In this document: one piece after another, positions 7,790 through 21,511 of the stretch | How the letters are laid out: every line of letters begins with the position of its first letter | Numbering within the stretch: the stretch's first letter is position 1 | Source of the DNA: Catenulispora sp. GP43 | Lineage (GTDB): Bacteria > Actinomycetota > Actinomycetes > Streptomycetales > Catenulisporaceae | NCBI RefSeq assembly: GCF_041260665.1 | Contig: NZ_JBGCCT010000039.1 | Coordinates: 53,231 to 117,230 of the forward strand | Direction of reading: 5' to 3' | DNA length: 64,000 bases | Notes under the pieces: generated by a model | Databases searched by the model: none | Told to the model about the DNA's origin: nothing | What the model saw: only the letters and a program-made list of their open reading frames with translations | Position numbers and translations under genes: made by a program

Positions 7790-8974
7790 CGACGTGCCCG
7801 ACGGCGCCGAGGACGCGCTGCTCGACGCCGACGAGCTGCTCGAGCTGCTCGAGGTGCCGCTCGAGGAGGTCGAGGAGGTGCTCGCCGGGCCGGTCGGCGT
7901 CGGGGCGCCCGGTGTGCTCGGAACGCTCGGCGCCGCCGGGCTGCTGGGCGTGCCGGGCGTGCTCGGGGTGCTCGGCGCGGCCGGGCTGGTCGGGCTGCTC
8001 GGGCTGCTCGGCGCGGCGGACCCCTCCGAGCTCGCCGGGCTGGTCGGCGTCGAGCTGCCGCTCCCGGAGTCCTGCGATCCGCTCTGCGCGGCCTCGGCCT
8101 GCTTCACCATCGCGACGAAGTCCGCGCTCTGCGTGTCGGGGATCGGCGCCACGGCGACCGAGGTGCCCCAGGCGCTGTAGTCGATCTCGCCGGTCATGCT
8201 GCCGTTGGGGGTGGTCTCGGTGAAGGTCATCGCGACCGGGAGGCCGTTGGCGCCCAGCCACACGTCGTAGCCCAGCTTGGTGACCAGGCCCTGGGCCAGG
8301 GCGTCGCTGACGGTGGCGGCGTCGTCGGCGGTCAGGCCGTTGCGGCCGGCCACGTTGGGGTCGGTGACGTCGTCGCCGGCCAGGGTGCCGGCGTAGTGCA
8401 TGGTCTGGACGCCGCCGCGCTGCTCGGCGCCGACCGCGTGCAGGTCCTTGCTGGCCGCCAGCATGGTCAGGCCCTTGCTCGGGGAGGTGTTCTCCAGCAC
8501 GTCGGTGCCGAACGAGGCGGTGTTCGGGTCCTGGGCCATGGCCTGCAGGTCCATCTTCAGCCACTGCTTGCCGTCCATCTGGGCGGCCATCTGCGGGACG
8601 CCGCCCATCTGCATGTACATCACGTCGTCCGCGTAGCGGATCGGGATGGCCGGGCCGGCGGCCTGCGCGCTCGGGTCGGACGGGTCGGTCTGGCTCATGA
8701 CCAGCGTGCCCTGCAGCGACGGGTGGTCGTCGAAACTCGCCACCACGTCGGAGGTCTCCGAGGCGGTCGCGCTGGTCAGCACCGTGTGCACCTTTGCGGT
8801 GGGGTGCGAGGCGACGGCGAAGTCCGCGGCCTGGATCGCCTGTCCGGCGCTGAGCGAGGACAGCTGCGCGAAGGACTGGGGCGTGCCGTCCGATCCCTTC
8901 AGGGAGCAGCCGGTGAGCGAGGACGCGGCCACGGCCGCCAGCACGGCGCCGGACCATATCTGCTTGCGGGGCAT
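7775..8974 (-). CDS. LppX/LprAFG-type lipoprotein with long Ser/Pro/Thr tail
   Basis: This is a 399-residue predicted lipoprotein. The signal peptide ends in the lipobox SLTGC, with the lipidated Cys near residue 23. The body (about 30-285) shows the LppX/LprAFG layout: alternating strands such as MHYAGTLAG and VWLGANGLPVAMTF, the ending GEIDYSAWG, and an acidic VDV-like strand region. This is a LolA-like hollow beta fold that binds lipids in related proteins. The last ~110 residues are almost only Ser, Pro, Thr, Gly and Ala, a low-complexity tail that most family members lack. The location is the outer face of the membrane; the ligand is unknown. Confidence 0.75.
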   Translation of the reverse strand: MPRKQIWSGAVLAAVAASSLTGCSLKGSDGTPQSFAQLSSLSAGQAIQAADFAVASHPTAKVHTVLTSATASETSDVVASFDDHPSLQGTLVMSQTDPSDPSAQAAGPAIPIRYADDVMYMQMGGVPQMAAQMDGKQWLKMDLQAMAQDPNTASFGTDVLENTSPSKGLTMLAASKDLHAVGAEQRGGVQTMHYAGTLAGDDVTDPNVAGRNGLTADDAATVSDALAQGLVTKLGYDVWLGANGLPVAMTFTETTPNGSMTGEIDYSAWGTSVAVAPIPDTQSADFVAMVKQAEAAQSGSQDSGSGSSTPTSPASSEGSAAPSSPSSPTSPAAPSTPSTPGTPSSPAAPSVPSTPGAPTPTGPASTSSTSSSGTSSSSSSSSASSSASSAPSGTSSSGA

Positions 8975-9134
8975 GAGTTTCCCACCCTTGATGGTGCTTG
9001 ATCGTAAAAGCTGAAGAGCGGGGGAATCCTAACGTCGCCGCAGATCAGGCCAGCCCTCGGGGTCGGTGGAAGATCAAACGGCGGTGGCCACGACTGCCGT
9101 CATAGCCACCGCCGCAGGAGAGCCGGCGATCAGA

Positions 9135-10389
<1,255 letters not shown>

Positions 10390-10513
10390 GGCCGGTCATC
10401 TCCTCGTGGGAAAAGGGCGGAACAGGCGGGCAGAGCGTATGGGAGGCCCCGCGGGAAGGCGTGTGGCAGCCAGGGCTGCGGCTCAACCGCGGGGGACGGT
10501 GCGGGTCGCGGGT

Positions 10514-10612
10514 TCAGGCGCCCCGGCGACACAGCGCGCTGGCCAGCCGGCCGAAGTCGACATGGCGGCGCGCGACGAGCAGCACCGTCGGGTCCATGCC
10601 GGGAGAACGCAT
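10514..10612 (-). CDS. Putative cysteine-responsive leader peptide
   Basis: A 32-residue ORF lies 124 bp upstream of cysO on the same strand. Its C-terminal part contains RRHVDFGRLASALC followed by RRG. Streptomyces-type leader peptides before sulfur-assimilation genes share the pattern RRHVD..R..SA.C, with a terminal cysteine codon. In such leaders, slow decoding at Cys is thought to control the downstream operon. The start could be ATG 10612, just after a GGGGG tract, or ATG 10597; the conserved part is the same. The pattern is seen directly; the regulatory role is inferred. Confidence 0.6.
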   Translation of the reverse strand: MRSPGMDPTVLLVARRHVDFGRLASALCRRGA

Positions 10613-10688
10613 ACCCCCATGATATTCATCCCGGCCAGCGAGCGGACCCCGGTTCCCGAGCGGTGAGACCCGGGGCCGCCCGGCACGC

Positions 10689-10735
10689 GCCGAGGGCTCG
10701 CCGGCGCCTGCGGGAGGCGCCGGCGAGCCCTCGGC
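10689..10735 (-). terminator. Strong hairpin terminator of pgi
   Basis: A perfect 21-bp inverted repeat (10689-10709 with 10715-10735) has a 5-nt GCGGG loop. It starts 29 bp after the pgi stop and lies before the cys leader ORF, so it isolates the pgi and cysO-cysM transcripts. Confidence 0.8.
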
Positions 10736-10763
10736 GGTCACAGCGGCTGCGGGGTGAGGCGTG

Positions 10764-12425
10764 TCACTTCCCCGACTCGCGGTCGGCGCGGTAGCGCCCG
10801 ATCGCGGCGTTGGTCGAGGAGTCGTGCTCCAGCGCGCCGTCCGAGGACAGCTCCGGGACGATCTTCTTGGCCAGCACCTTGCCCAGCTCGACGCCCCACT
10901 GGTCGAAGGAGTCGATGTCCCAGATCGCGCCCTGCACGAACACCTTGTGCTCGTACAGCGCGACCAGCTGGCCCAGGATCGAGGGGGTCAGGCGGCGGGC
11001 GGTGATCGTGGTGGTCGGGTGGTTGCCGCGGAAGGTGCGGTGCGGGACCTGCGCGGCCGCCACGCCCTCGGCCTCGACCTGCTCGCGGGTCTTGCCGAAG
11101 GCCAGGGCCTCGGTCTGGGCGAAGAAGTTCGCCATCAGCGCGTCGTGCTGCCCGAACGGGTCGGTGCCCTCGATCGGCCGGTCGAAGCCGATGAAGTCGG
11201 CCGGGATCAGCGCGGTGCCCTGGTGGATCAGCTGGTAGTAGGCGTGCTGGCCGTTGGTGCCCGGGGTGCCCCAGACGATCGGGCCGGTCTCCCACTCCAC
11301 CAGCTCGCCGTTTCGGCGCGTCGACTTGCCGTTGGACTCCATGTCCAGCTGCTGCAGGTAGGCGGTGAACTTGGAGAGGTAGTGCGAGTACGGCAGGACC
11401 GCGAGCGTCTGGGCGTCCCAGAAGTTGCGGTACCAGACGCCGATCACGCCCAGCAGCACCGGCAGGTTCTGCTCCGCCGGCGCGGTGCGGAAGTGCTCGT
11501 CGATGGTGTGGAAGCCCTGGAGCATCTCCTCGAACCGCTCCGGGCCGATCGCGATCATCAGCGACAGGCCGATCGCCGAGTCGTAGGAGTAGCGGCCGCC
11601 GACCCAGTCCCAGAACCCGAACATGTTGTCGGTGTCGATGCCGAAGGCGGACACCGCCTCGGCGTTGGTGGAGACCGCGACGAAGTGCTTGGCGATGGCC
11701 CCTGCGGCGGGGCCGCCATCAGACATCGCGTCACCGCCGAGGCCGGCCAGCAGCCACTTCTTGGCGGAGGTGGCGTTGGTGACGGTCTCGACCGTGGTGA
11801 AGGTCTTGGAGGAGACGATGAACAGGGTCTCGGCCGGGTCCAGGTCGTGCGTGGCCTCGTACAGGTCGGCGCCGTCCACGTTGGAGACGAAGCGGAACTG
11901 CATGTCGCGCATGCTGTACGGCTTGAGCGCCTCGTAGGCCATCGCCGGGCCCAGGTCGGAGCCGCCGATGCCGATGTTGACGACGGTCTTGATGCGCTTG
12001 CCGGTGGCGCCGGTCCACTCGCCGCTGCGCACCCGCGCGGAGAAGGCGGCCATCCGGTGGAGCACCTCGTGCACCGCGGGCACCACGTCCTCGCCGTCGA
12101 CCTCGATGCGCTCGGTCTCCGGCGCGCGCAGGGCGACGTGCAGCACCGCGCGGTCCTCGGTGAGGTTGATCTTCTCGCCGCGGAACATCTTGTCGCGCAG
12201 CTCGAACACCCCGCGCTCACGCGCCAGGTCCAGCAGCAGCCGCAGGGTCTCGTCCGTGACCAGTTGCTTGGAGTAGTCCGCCGACAGGTCGCCGGCCTGC
12301 GCGAAGTAGCGCTCCGCGCGGCCCGGGTCGGTCTTGAACAGCTCGCGCAGGTTCACCCGGTCGAACTCCGCGTGGTGCGTCTCAAGCGCCTTCCACTGCG
12401 GCAGATCGGTGAGCTTCTCGGTCAT
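10764..12425 (-). CDS. pgi: Glucose-6-phosphate isomerase
   Basis: This 553-residue cytosolic glycolytic enzyme interconverts glucose 6-phosphate and fructose 6-phosphate. The family signatures are complete: [12 protein letters not shown] for phosphate binding, SSKTFTT with NATSAKKW, the [13 protein letters not shown] signature, the catalytic-lysine region, [28 protein letters not shown], and the C-terminal [12 protein letters not shown] block. Length is usual for bacterial enzymes (about 550). It is monocistronic, followed by a very strong hairpin, and diverges from the TPR gene upstream. Confidence 0.97.
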   Translation of the reverse strand: MTEKLTDLPQWKALETHHAEFDRVNLRELFKTDPGRAERYFAQAGDLSADYSKQLVTDETLRLLLDLARERGVFELRDKMFRGEKINLTEDRAVLHVALRAPETERIEVDGEDVVPAVHEVLHRMAAFSARVRSGEWTGATGKRIKTVVNIGIGGSDLGPAMAYEALKPYSMRDMQFRFVSNVDGADLYEATHDLDPAETLFIVSSKTFTTVETVTNATSAKKWLLAGLGGDAMSDGGPAAGAIAKHFVAVSTNAEAVSAFGIDTDNMFGFWDWVGGRYSYDSAIGLSLMIAIGPERFEEMLQGFHTIDEHFRTAPAEQNLPVLLGVIGVWYRNFWDAQTLAVLPYSHYLSKFTAYLQQLDMESNGKSTRRNGELVEWETGPIVWGTPGTNGQHAYYQLIHQGTALIPADFIGFDRPIEGTDPFGQHDALMANFFAQTEALAFGKTREQVEAEGVAAAQVPHRTFRGNHPTTTITARRLTPSILGQLVALYEHKVFVQGAIWDIDSFDQWGVELGKVLAKKIVPELSSDGALEHDSSTNAAIGRYRADRESGK

Positions 12426-12525
12426 CGGCGTCCTCCTAGCGACGTGCTGTATCGGCGGTTGAAACCCTATCGCCGCGCCTGAGCGAAGGCCTGGCGACGA
12501 GGTGAACGGGTAGGGTCCGGCGGTT

Positions 12526-13050
12526 ATGACGATGATCGAGAAGGGCCGCGACGAGCGGCTGGCCGAGGCGGTGGCGCTGCGCGGCGCCGGAGAGCGGGAA
12601 CAGGCGCGGCAGTCGTTGGTGGCACTGAGCGCCGAGTTCCCGGCGGATGCCGAGGTGGCGTATCAGACCGCATGGGCCCACGACGTCCTCGGACTGGAGG
12701 CCGAGGCAGTGCCGTTCTACGAACTCGCACTCGCAGGCGACGGATTGGACGGATTGGACGGATTGTCAGACGAGGACCGGCGCGGCGCGTTTCTCGGATA
12801 CGGCAGCACCCTGCGGGGTCTCGGCCGGTATCCGGAGGCGGTCGAGGTGTTCCGGCGCGGGATCGCGGAGTTCCCTGAGGACAACGCTCTGCGGACGTTC
12901 TCGGCGATGGCGCTGTACAACGTCGGCGAGCACCACGAGGCGATGCGGACGCTGTTGGAGGTGCTGGCGGCGACGAGTTCCGACGCCGGGGTCCAGGGCT
13001 ACCGGGCCGCCATCGAGCACTATGCGAAGGACCTCGACGCCGTCGAATAG
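12526..13050 (+). CDS. Tetratricopeptide-repeat protein
   Basis: This is a 174-residue soluble helical protein. Repeats of about 34 residues are visible, e.g. [20 protein letters not shown] followed by [11 protein letters not shown], and [20 protein letters not shown], with the conserved small and aromatic positions of TPRs. It resembles the PF12688-type (TPR_5) proteins of actinomycetes. A three-fold GLDG/GLSD run near residues 68-78 comes from 10-bp tandem repeats (GGATTGGACG) at about 12743-12770. It is probably a protein-interaction scaffold, and its partner is not evident from the neighbours. Confidence 0.8.
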   Translation: MTMIEKGRDERLAEAVALRGAGEREQARQSLVALSAEFPADAEVAYQTAWAHDVLGLEAEAVPFYELALAGDGLDGLDGLSDEDRRGAFLGYGSTLRGLGRYPEAVEVFRRGIAEFPEDNALRTFSAMALYNVGEHHEAMRTLLEVLAATSSDAGVQGYRAAIEHYAKDLDAVE

Positions 13051-13068
13051 CAAGATCGCGCAGGTCGT

Positions 13069-13083
13069 GGCACACCCTGTGCC
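13069..13083. promoter_or_regulatory. Palindrome upstream of two-component operon
   Basis: A perfect inverted repeat GGCACA-CCC-TGTGCC lies 19 bp past the TPR stop and upstream of the response-regulator gene. It could be a regulator-binding site or a weak terminator. This is only a candidate, based on symmetry and position. Confidence 0.3.
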
Positions 13084-13202
13084 GAAAGTGTGCGCGTTCC
13101 GTCACCATCTCGGTGCTAGGACCATCCGTGCCTATGCTGAAGCGCGTGACCAGTCAATCAGCGGCGCAAAGCGCCTCCTTAACGGGTGGCGGTGGGAGAC
13201 GG

Positions 13203-14027
13203 GTGGGAATTCTCGTCGTCGAGGACGAACCGACCCTCGCCGAGGCGATCGCGGCCCGGCTGCGGGCCGAGGGCTTCGCCACCCATCTGGCCGGCGACGG
13301 CCCGGCGGCGGTGCGCACGGCCCAGGAGCACCTGCCGGACCTGATCGTCCTGGACGTCATGCTGCCCGGCTTCGACGGCCTGGAGGTCTGCCGGCGGATC
13401 CAGGCCGAGCGGGCCGTCCCGGTGCTGATGGTCACCGCGCGTGACGACGAGAGCGACCTGATCGAGGGGCTGCGCACCGGCGCCGACGACTACCTGACCA
13501 AGCCGTTCTCGATGCGCGAGCTGATCGCGCGGGTGCACGCCCTGCTCCGGCGCGTGGAGCGGGCCGCGGAGCTCGGCTCGGGCGGGAACGGCGGTCCGGC
13601 CGAGAGCAACGTCGTGCCGATCGGGACCGGCTTCGGGCCGGGCACCGCCGCGGTGCGCACCCCGCAGCCGCTGCGCTTCATGGCCATCGGCACCAGCGCC
13701 GGCGCCCGGGTGCTGGAGATCGACCCGGCCCAGCGGCGGGTGCGGGTCGGGGCCGGGCGGTCGCAGGACGAGGCGCACCTGACGCCCACCGAGTTCGACC
13801 TGCTGGCCTGCCTGGCCGGGCAGCCGCGCACCGTCCTGACCCGGGAGAAGCTGCTGGCCGAGGTGTGGGACTGGCTGGACGCCTCCGGCACCCGCACCGT
13901 CGACAGCCACGTGAAGGCCGTGCGCCGCAAGATCGGCGCGGACTGGATCCGCACCGTGCACGGCGTCGGCTACGCGCTGGAGGCCGAGCCGCTCCGGGGC
14001 GAGGGGCTGGAGGCGGCCGGACGATGA
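13203..14027 (+). CDS. OmpR/PhoB-type response regulator
   Basis: The receiver domain shows ILVVEDEP, phospho-acceptor Asp in LIVLDVMLPGFDGL, Thr in VTARDDE, and Lys in DDYLTKPFSMREL. A ~75-residue Gly-rich linker with an extra strand region follows. The C-terminal winged helix (LTPTEFDLLACLAGQP ... TVDSHVKAVRRKIG) ends with VHGVGYALE. The linker is longer than in standard PhoB proteins. I chose GTG 13203 because GGGAG lies 4 nt upstream; ATG 13134 or GTG 13146 would add a low-complexity N-terminus. It is coupled to the kinase by an ATGA overlap and sits upstream of kgd, a neighbourhood also found in Streptomyces. Confidence 0.9.
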   Translation: MGILVVEDEPTLAEAIAARLRAEGFATHLAGDGPAAVRTAQEHLPDLIVLDVMLPGFDGLEVCRRIQAERAVPVLMVTARDDESDLIEGLRTGADDYLTKPFSMRELIARVHALLRRVERAAELGSGGNGGPAESNVVPIGTGFGPGTAAVRTPQPLRFMAIGTSAGARVLEIDPAQRRVRVGAGRSQDEAHLTPTEFDLLACLAGQPRTVLTREKLLAEVWDWLDASGTRTVDSHVKAVRRKIGADWIRTVHGVGYALEAEPLRGEGLEAAGR

Positions 14028-15205
14028 GCTCGCGCGTCACGCTGCGCTTCGGCACTCGCGTCACCACCCTGAACGCGGCCTCCCGCAAGGTCGGCGGCAC
14101 CGTCGTGGGCCGGGCCCGCGAGGTGCGCCCGCTGGACCGCTTCCACAGCATCAAGGTCAAGCTCGGCGTGCTCGTCGTGGCCTCGGTGTCGGTGGTCGGC
14201 GTGTTCACCGCCCTCGGGGTCTCGGCCGGCATCCAGGCCCGGTACGTGGTCAGCGTCGCGGTGATCCTCTCGCTCGGCGTGACGCAGTTCCTGGCGCACG
14301 GCATGACCAGCCCGCTGCGCTCCATGGCCGACGCCGTCGAGCGCATCGCCCGCGGCGACTACAGCCGCCGGGTCACCGCCTCCAGCTCCCGCGACGAGGT
14401 CGGGCAGCTGGCCGCCGCGTTCAACCTGATGGCCGCCGACCTGGAGGCGGTGGACCGGCAGCGCAAGGAGCTGATCGCGAACGTCTCGCACGAGCTGCGC
14501 ACGCCGATCTCGGCGCTGCGCGCGGTGCTGGAGAACGTGGTCGACGGCGTCACCGAGCCGGACCCGCCGACCATGCGGCTGGCCCTGGAGCAGGCCGAGC
14601 GGCTGGGCCGGCTGGTCAGCACGCTGCTGGACCTGTCCCGGATCGACGCCGGCGCGGTCGAGCTGGACCGCGAGGACGTGGCGCTGGAGGAGTTCCTGGG
14701 CACCGTGGCCCGCGAGGCCACGGTCTCGATGCTGACCCGGGACGGCGCCGACCGGCGCCCCTACACCGTGGTCGACGTGGCTCCGCCGGCGCTCACCGTG
14801 CGCGCCGACCGCGAGCGGCTGCACCAGGTCGCGGCCAATCTGCTGGACAACGCGGTCCGCCACTCCCCGCCCGGCGGCAAGGTGACGCTGCGGGCCCGGC
14901 GGCTGGAGGAGGGCGGCGTCCGGATCGAGGTCTGCGACCAGGGCCCCGGCATCCCGCCCGGGGAGCGGGTCCGGGTCTTCGACCGCTTCGACCGCGGCTC
15001 GCGGCAGGCCGCGGACGGCGGCACGGGGCTGGGGCTGGCCATCGCGCGCTGGGTGGTGGATCTGCACGGCGGACGGATCTCGGTGGCCGAGCCCGCCGTG
15101 CCGGTGCTCGCCGCGGGGGCCGCCGAGCCCGTCGCGGTGCTCGCCGGCCATCCGGTGGCCGTCAGCGCGTCACCGGGCTGTGTGATCCGTGTCGATCTGC
15201 CGTAA
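14024..15205 (+). CDS. Membrane sensor histidine kinase
   Basis: This is a 393-residue partner of the preceding regulator. Two membrane helices (about 48-66 and 76-92) are separated by only ~10 residues, so there is no real extracytoplasmic sensor domain. A HAMP domain follows, then HisKA with the phospho-acceptor His near 156 in ANVSHELRTPISALR. HATPase_c shows the N box NLLDNAVRHS, G1 DQGPGIP and G2 GTGLGLAIARW. Lack of a periplasmic domain suggests that it senses the membrane or a cytoplasmic or HAMP-transmitted signal. Start ATG 14024 overlaps the regulator stop. Confidence 0.92.
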   Translation: MSSRVTLRFGTRVTTLNAASRKVGGTVVGRAREVRPLDRFHSIKVKLGVLVVASVSVVGVFTALGVSAGIQARYVVSVAVILSLGVTQFLAHGMTSPLRSMADAVERIARGDYSRRVTASSSRDEVGQLAAAFNLMAADLEAVDRQRKELIANVSHELRTPISALRAVLENVVDGVTEPDPPTMRLALEQAERLGRLVSTLLDLSRIDAGAVELDREDVALEEFLGTVAREATVSMLTRDGADRRPYTVVDVAPPALTVRADRERLHQVAANLLDNAVRHSPPGGKVTLRARRLEEGGVRIEVCDQGPGIPPGERVRVFDRFDRGSRQAADGGTGLGLAIARWVVDLHGGRISVAEPAVPVLAAGAAEPVAVLAGHPVAVSASPGCVIRVDLP

Positions 15206-15468
15206 CCGACCCCTCCAGCCCCACGCACTGATGTGCGCCCCGGGTGTGAGTCTGGTCACTCCTGACCACGCGCCTGCAACCTGGCCCTAGTCAGATAGAG
15301 GGATTTTCCGCGCCGGCCGGTGTGATCAGTGCCTCGAACCCGGGGCGCGACTGCAATAAGGCCCCACATCGGCGTAGCCTGGATGACCGCTATACGTCTA
15401 CGGCCGGCCCCGGTCGTAGCCGCTGTGCACTCCTATACGCACCCACGCGGAAGAGGGCGGAAACCGCC

Positions 15469-19272
<3,804 letters not shown>

Positions 19273-19338
19273 CAGGCGACTGACACGGCATGACCCAGAG
19301 TGGGATTCGCGCTTCGGCACGGGTCCCGCCCATAACAC

Positions 19339-19378
19339 GGGGTGGGATTCGCGCTGCGGCGCGGGTCCCACCCCTTTG
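19339..19378 (+). terminator. Terminator of kgd, second of two tandem hairpins
   Basis: A 9-bp stem GGGGTGGGA/TCCCACCCC (19339-19347/19366-19374) is followed by TTTGT. A degraded copy of the same hairpin lies at about 19300-19332 (same GTGGGATTCGCGCT core), so the terminator was tandemly duplicated. Confidence 0.7.
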
Positions 19379-19418
19379 TATAGAAACTCAGAGCTCTTTC
19401 ATAGCGAACGGAAGAACG

Positions 19419-19595
19419 ATGTACTTCACAGACCGGGGCATCGAGGAGCTGGACAAGCGCCGGGGAGAGGAGGAGGTGACGCTGTCCTGGCTGGCCGAGC
19501 AGCTGCGCACCTTCACCGATCTGAACCCGGAGTTCGAGACCGCGGTGGACCGGCTGGCCACCTGGCTCGCGCGGTTGGCCGACGACGAGGACTGA
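19419..19595 (+). CDS. Small conserved protein, DUF6104 family
   Basis: This 58-residue acidic helical protein begins MYFTDRGIEELDKRRGEEEV and continues with a WLAEQLRTF segment and the ending LATWLARL. This is the complete length and sequence pattern of the DUF6104 family found next to kgd in streptomycetes. It is cytosolic and its function is unknown. Start ATG 19419 gives the family's normal N-terminus; the longer frame from 19290 crosses the kgd terminator and is not credible. Confidence 0.85.
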   Translation: MYFTDRGIEELDKRRGEEEVTLSWLAEQLRTFTDLNPEFETAVDRLATWLARLADDED

Positions 19596-19632
19596 AGCCC
19601 TGGTCACGGCGGGGGACTTGCCCCCGCCCGCA

Positions 19633-19671
19633 ACGCGATATATCGTCTCCATCAGAGACGCGATACATCGT
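19633..19671. promoter_or_regulatory. Twin operator of the DUF4097-PadR cassette
   Basis: The 14-bp sequence ACGCGATATATCGT (19633-19646) is repeated as ACGCGATACATCGT (19658-19671), 25 bp apart. Each contains the palindrome CGATATATCG or a one-base variant. AT-rich palindromes of this form before PadR operons are typical PadR binding sites. They lie within 55 bp of the DUF4097 start, fitting autorepression. Confidence 0.65.
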
Positions 19672-19686
19672 GAAAGGGCCCAGGTG

Positions 19687-20568
19687 ATGACGAGACACGA
19701 GCTGAGCGGTCCGGACCGGCTCGCCTTCGAGGGGATCCACCGGCTGAAAGTCGTCACCACCGCGGGCAGGGTCGACGTGGTCGGTGCCGGCGAGGACGGC
19801 GCGGCGGTGGTGGACGTGACCCGGGTCAAGGGCGGGGAGCCCCTGGTAGTCGCGGCCGAGGACGGCGAGCTGACGGTGCGGCACGGCGAGTTCCGGCCGA
19901 ACGTGCTCGGCTGGCTGATGCACGGCCGCAAGATCGAGGCCGACATCTCGATCCAGGTGCCCCCGGACTGCCTGGTGGACGTCACGGTGGTCTCCGGACC
20001 CCTGGTGGTGTCGAACCTGCACGAGCGGACCCGGGTCCAGGGCGTGTCCGGCGAGATCACCCTCGCCCAGCTGCACGGGCCCACCGACGTCAAGACGGTC
20101 TCCGGCGCGATCACCGCCGAGAGCGTCACCGACGACCTGAGCGCGCACACCGTCTCCGGGCCGATCACCGTGATCGCCCTGGGGTCGCAGAACACGATCA
20201 AGGCCGGCACCACGTCGGGCGCGATCACCGTGGACCTGGAGGACGGCACCGACGCCCCGCGCCTGGAGCTGAACGTGGTCTCCGGCCAGGTCATCGTGCG
20301 CGCCCCGGAGGATGCGAACCTGGAGGTGGACATGTCCACGATGAGCGGCCGCACCGTCACCACCTTCGACGGGCTGGACTCCCAGGCGCTGTTCGGGAAC
20401 AAGCAGATCCCCTTCACCAAGCCGCGGCAGCTGTCCGGACGTCTGGGTACCGGACAGGGGAAGCTGAAGGCGCGGGCGGTGTCCGGTGACATGACGCTGC
20501 TGAGAAGGGCCGCCGACCCCGAGCTGAAGGGCTCGGGCGTGGGCGGCGAAGATGGAGAGGATCGTTAG
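19687..20568 (+). CDS. DUF4097-family beta-helix (adhesin-like) protein
   Basis: This is a 293-residue protein without a signal peptide or membrane helix. From about residue 90 it is built of short repeated strands with the recurrent SG motif (VVSGPLVVSNL, VSGEITLAQL, VSGAITAES, VSGPITV, TSGAITVDL, VSGQVIV, VSGDMTLL). This is the right-handed beta-helix pattern of DUF4097/DUF4098 proteins, which in many actinomycetes and firmicutes are encoded with PadR regulators and respond to envelope stress. ATG 19687 follows the AGGTG tract. Its stop abuts the PadR start with no gap. Confidence 0.85.
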   Translation: MTRHELSGPDRLAFEGIHRLKVVTTAGRVDVVGAGEDGAAVVDVTRVKGGEPLVVAAEDGELTVRHGEFRPNVLGWLMHGRKIEADISIQVPPDCLVDVTVVSGPLVVSNLHERTRVQGVSGEITLAQLHGPTDVKTVSGAITAESVTDDLSAHTVSGPITVIALGSQNTIKAGTTSGAITVDLEDGTDAPRLELNVVSGQVIVRAPEDANLEVDMSTMSGRTVTTFDGLDSQALFGNKQIPFTKPRQLSGRLGTGQGKLKARAVSGDMTLLRRAADPELKGSGVGGEDGEDR

Positions 20569-21366
20569 ATGGCACCCGTCTTCGGACACGGACGGCTGCG
20601 GCTGTACCTGTTGAAGCTGCTCGCTGAGAGCCCCAAGCACGGGTACGAGATCATCCAGCAGCTCAAGGAGCGGTTCCAGGGCCTGTACGCGCCCAGCGCC
20701 GGCACGGTGTACCCGCGGCTGTCGCGCCTGGAGAGCGAGGGCCTGATCCGGCACGAGACCGACGAGCGCGGCCGCAAGGTGTACCACATCACCGACGCCG
20801 GCCGGACCGAGCTCGCCGCGCGCGCCGACGACATGGACGCGCTGGAGACCGAGATCCGCGAGTCGGTCAGCAGCCTGGCCGAGGAGATCCGCGACGAGGT
20901 CAAGGAATCCGCCCGGCACATCCAGGAGGAGCTGCGCGCGGCCGCCGCCGAGGCCCGCACCGAGTCCACGAAGGGCCGCGGCGCGCCCTCGCACCCGCCG
21001 GCGGACCGCTCGCAGTGGGGCAAGGACGAGTGGCGCGAGTGGAAGCGCGCGCAGAACGACTGGAAGGAACAGTGGAAGGACCAGTGGGCCGCGCAGTGGC
21101 GTGAGCACTGGCAGGACGAGGCCACGCGCTGGCAGCGCTTCGCGCACGACAGCGTGGACGACTGGACCGGCCGCCGCGCGCGGGACCGGGCCGATCGCGA
21201 GCAGCTGGACGAGCTGCGGGCGACGTTCATGCGCTTCCGCGACGAGGTGCGGACCATGGCGCGCGAGCACCAGGCCGACATCCCTGTGACGCAGGACCAG
21301 CTGAACGCGGCGCGCGAGGTGCTGGAGCGGGCGGCTCGGGAGCTGCGGGACATCTTCCGGGGCTGA
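20569..21366 (+). CDS. PadR-family transcriptional regulator with long helical extension
   Basis: This is a 265-residue DNA-binding repressor. The N-terminal ~90 residues are the PadR winged helix (LRLYLLKLLAESPKHGYEII ... GTVYPRLSRLESEGLI ... GRKVYHITDAG). A very long charged helical region follows, rich in Trp, Lys, Glu and Arg (WGKDEWREWKRAQNDWKEQW near 145), and then a final helix. The extension is far longer than the usual PadR C-terminal dimerisation helix and looks like a coiled coil. The start is immediately after the DUF4097 stop, so the two are translationally coupled. It probably represses this cassette through the twin site at 19633-19671. Confidence 0.9.
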   Translation: MAPVFGHGRLRLYLLKLLAESPKHGYEIIQQLKERFQGLYAPSAGTVYPRLSRLESEGLIRHETDERGRKVYHITDAGRTELAARADDMDALETEIRESVSSLAEEIRDEVKESARHIQEELRAAAAEARTESTKGRGAPSHPPADRSQWGKDEWREWKRAQNDWKEQWKDQWAAQWREHWQDEATRWQRFAHDSVDDWTGRRARDRADREQLDELRATFMRFRDEVRTMAREHQADIPVTQDQLNAAREVLERAARELRDIFRG

Positions 21367-21393
21367 CACGACCCGGAGAGCAAGAGGGGGTGG

Positions 21394-21433
21394 CGGCGCG
21401 CGCCGGCGGACTTCGGTCCTCCGGCGCGCGCCG
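21394..21433 (+). terminator. Terminator after padR
   Basis: A perfect 13-bp stem CGGCGCGCGCCGG/CCGGCGCGCGCCG (21394-21406/21421-21433) continues, after one mismatch, into GGAC-TTCG-GTCC, a UUCG tetraloop. It separates the PadR cassette from the next operon. Confidence 0.8.
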
Positions 21434-21511
21434 TCGGCGTTTGCCGGTGCGTCCGGCATTTATCGGGGCGTCGGGCCCATGCGGCATCATGACTCCTGGG
21501 AGGGAGCCATC

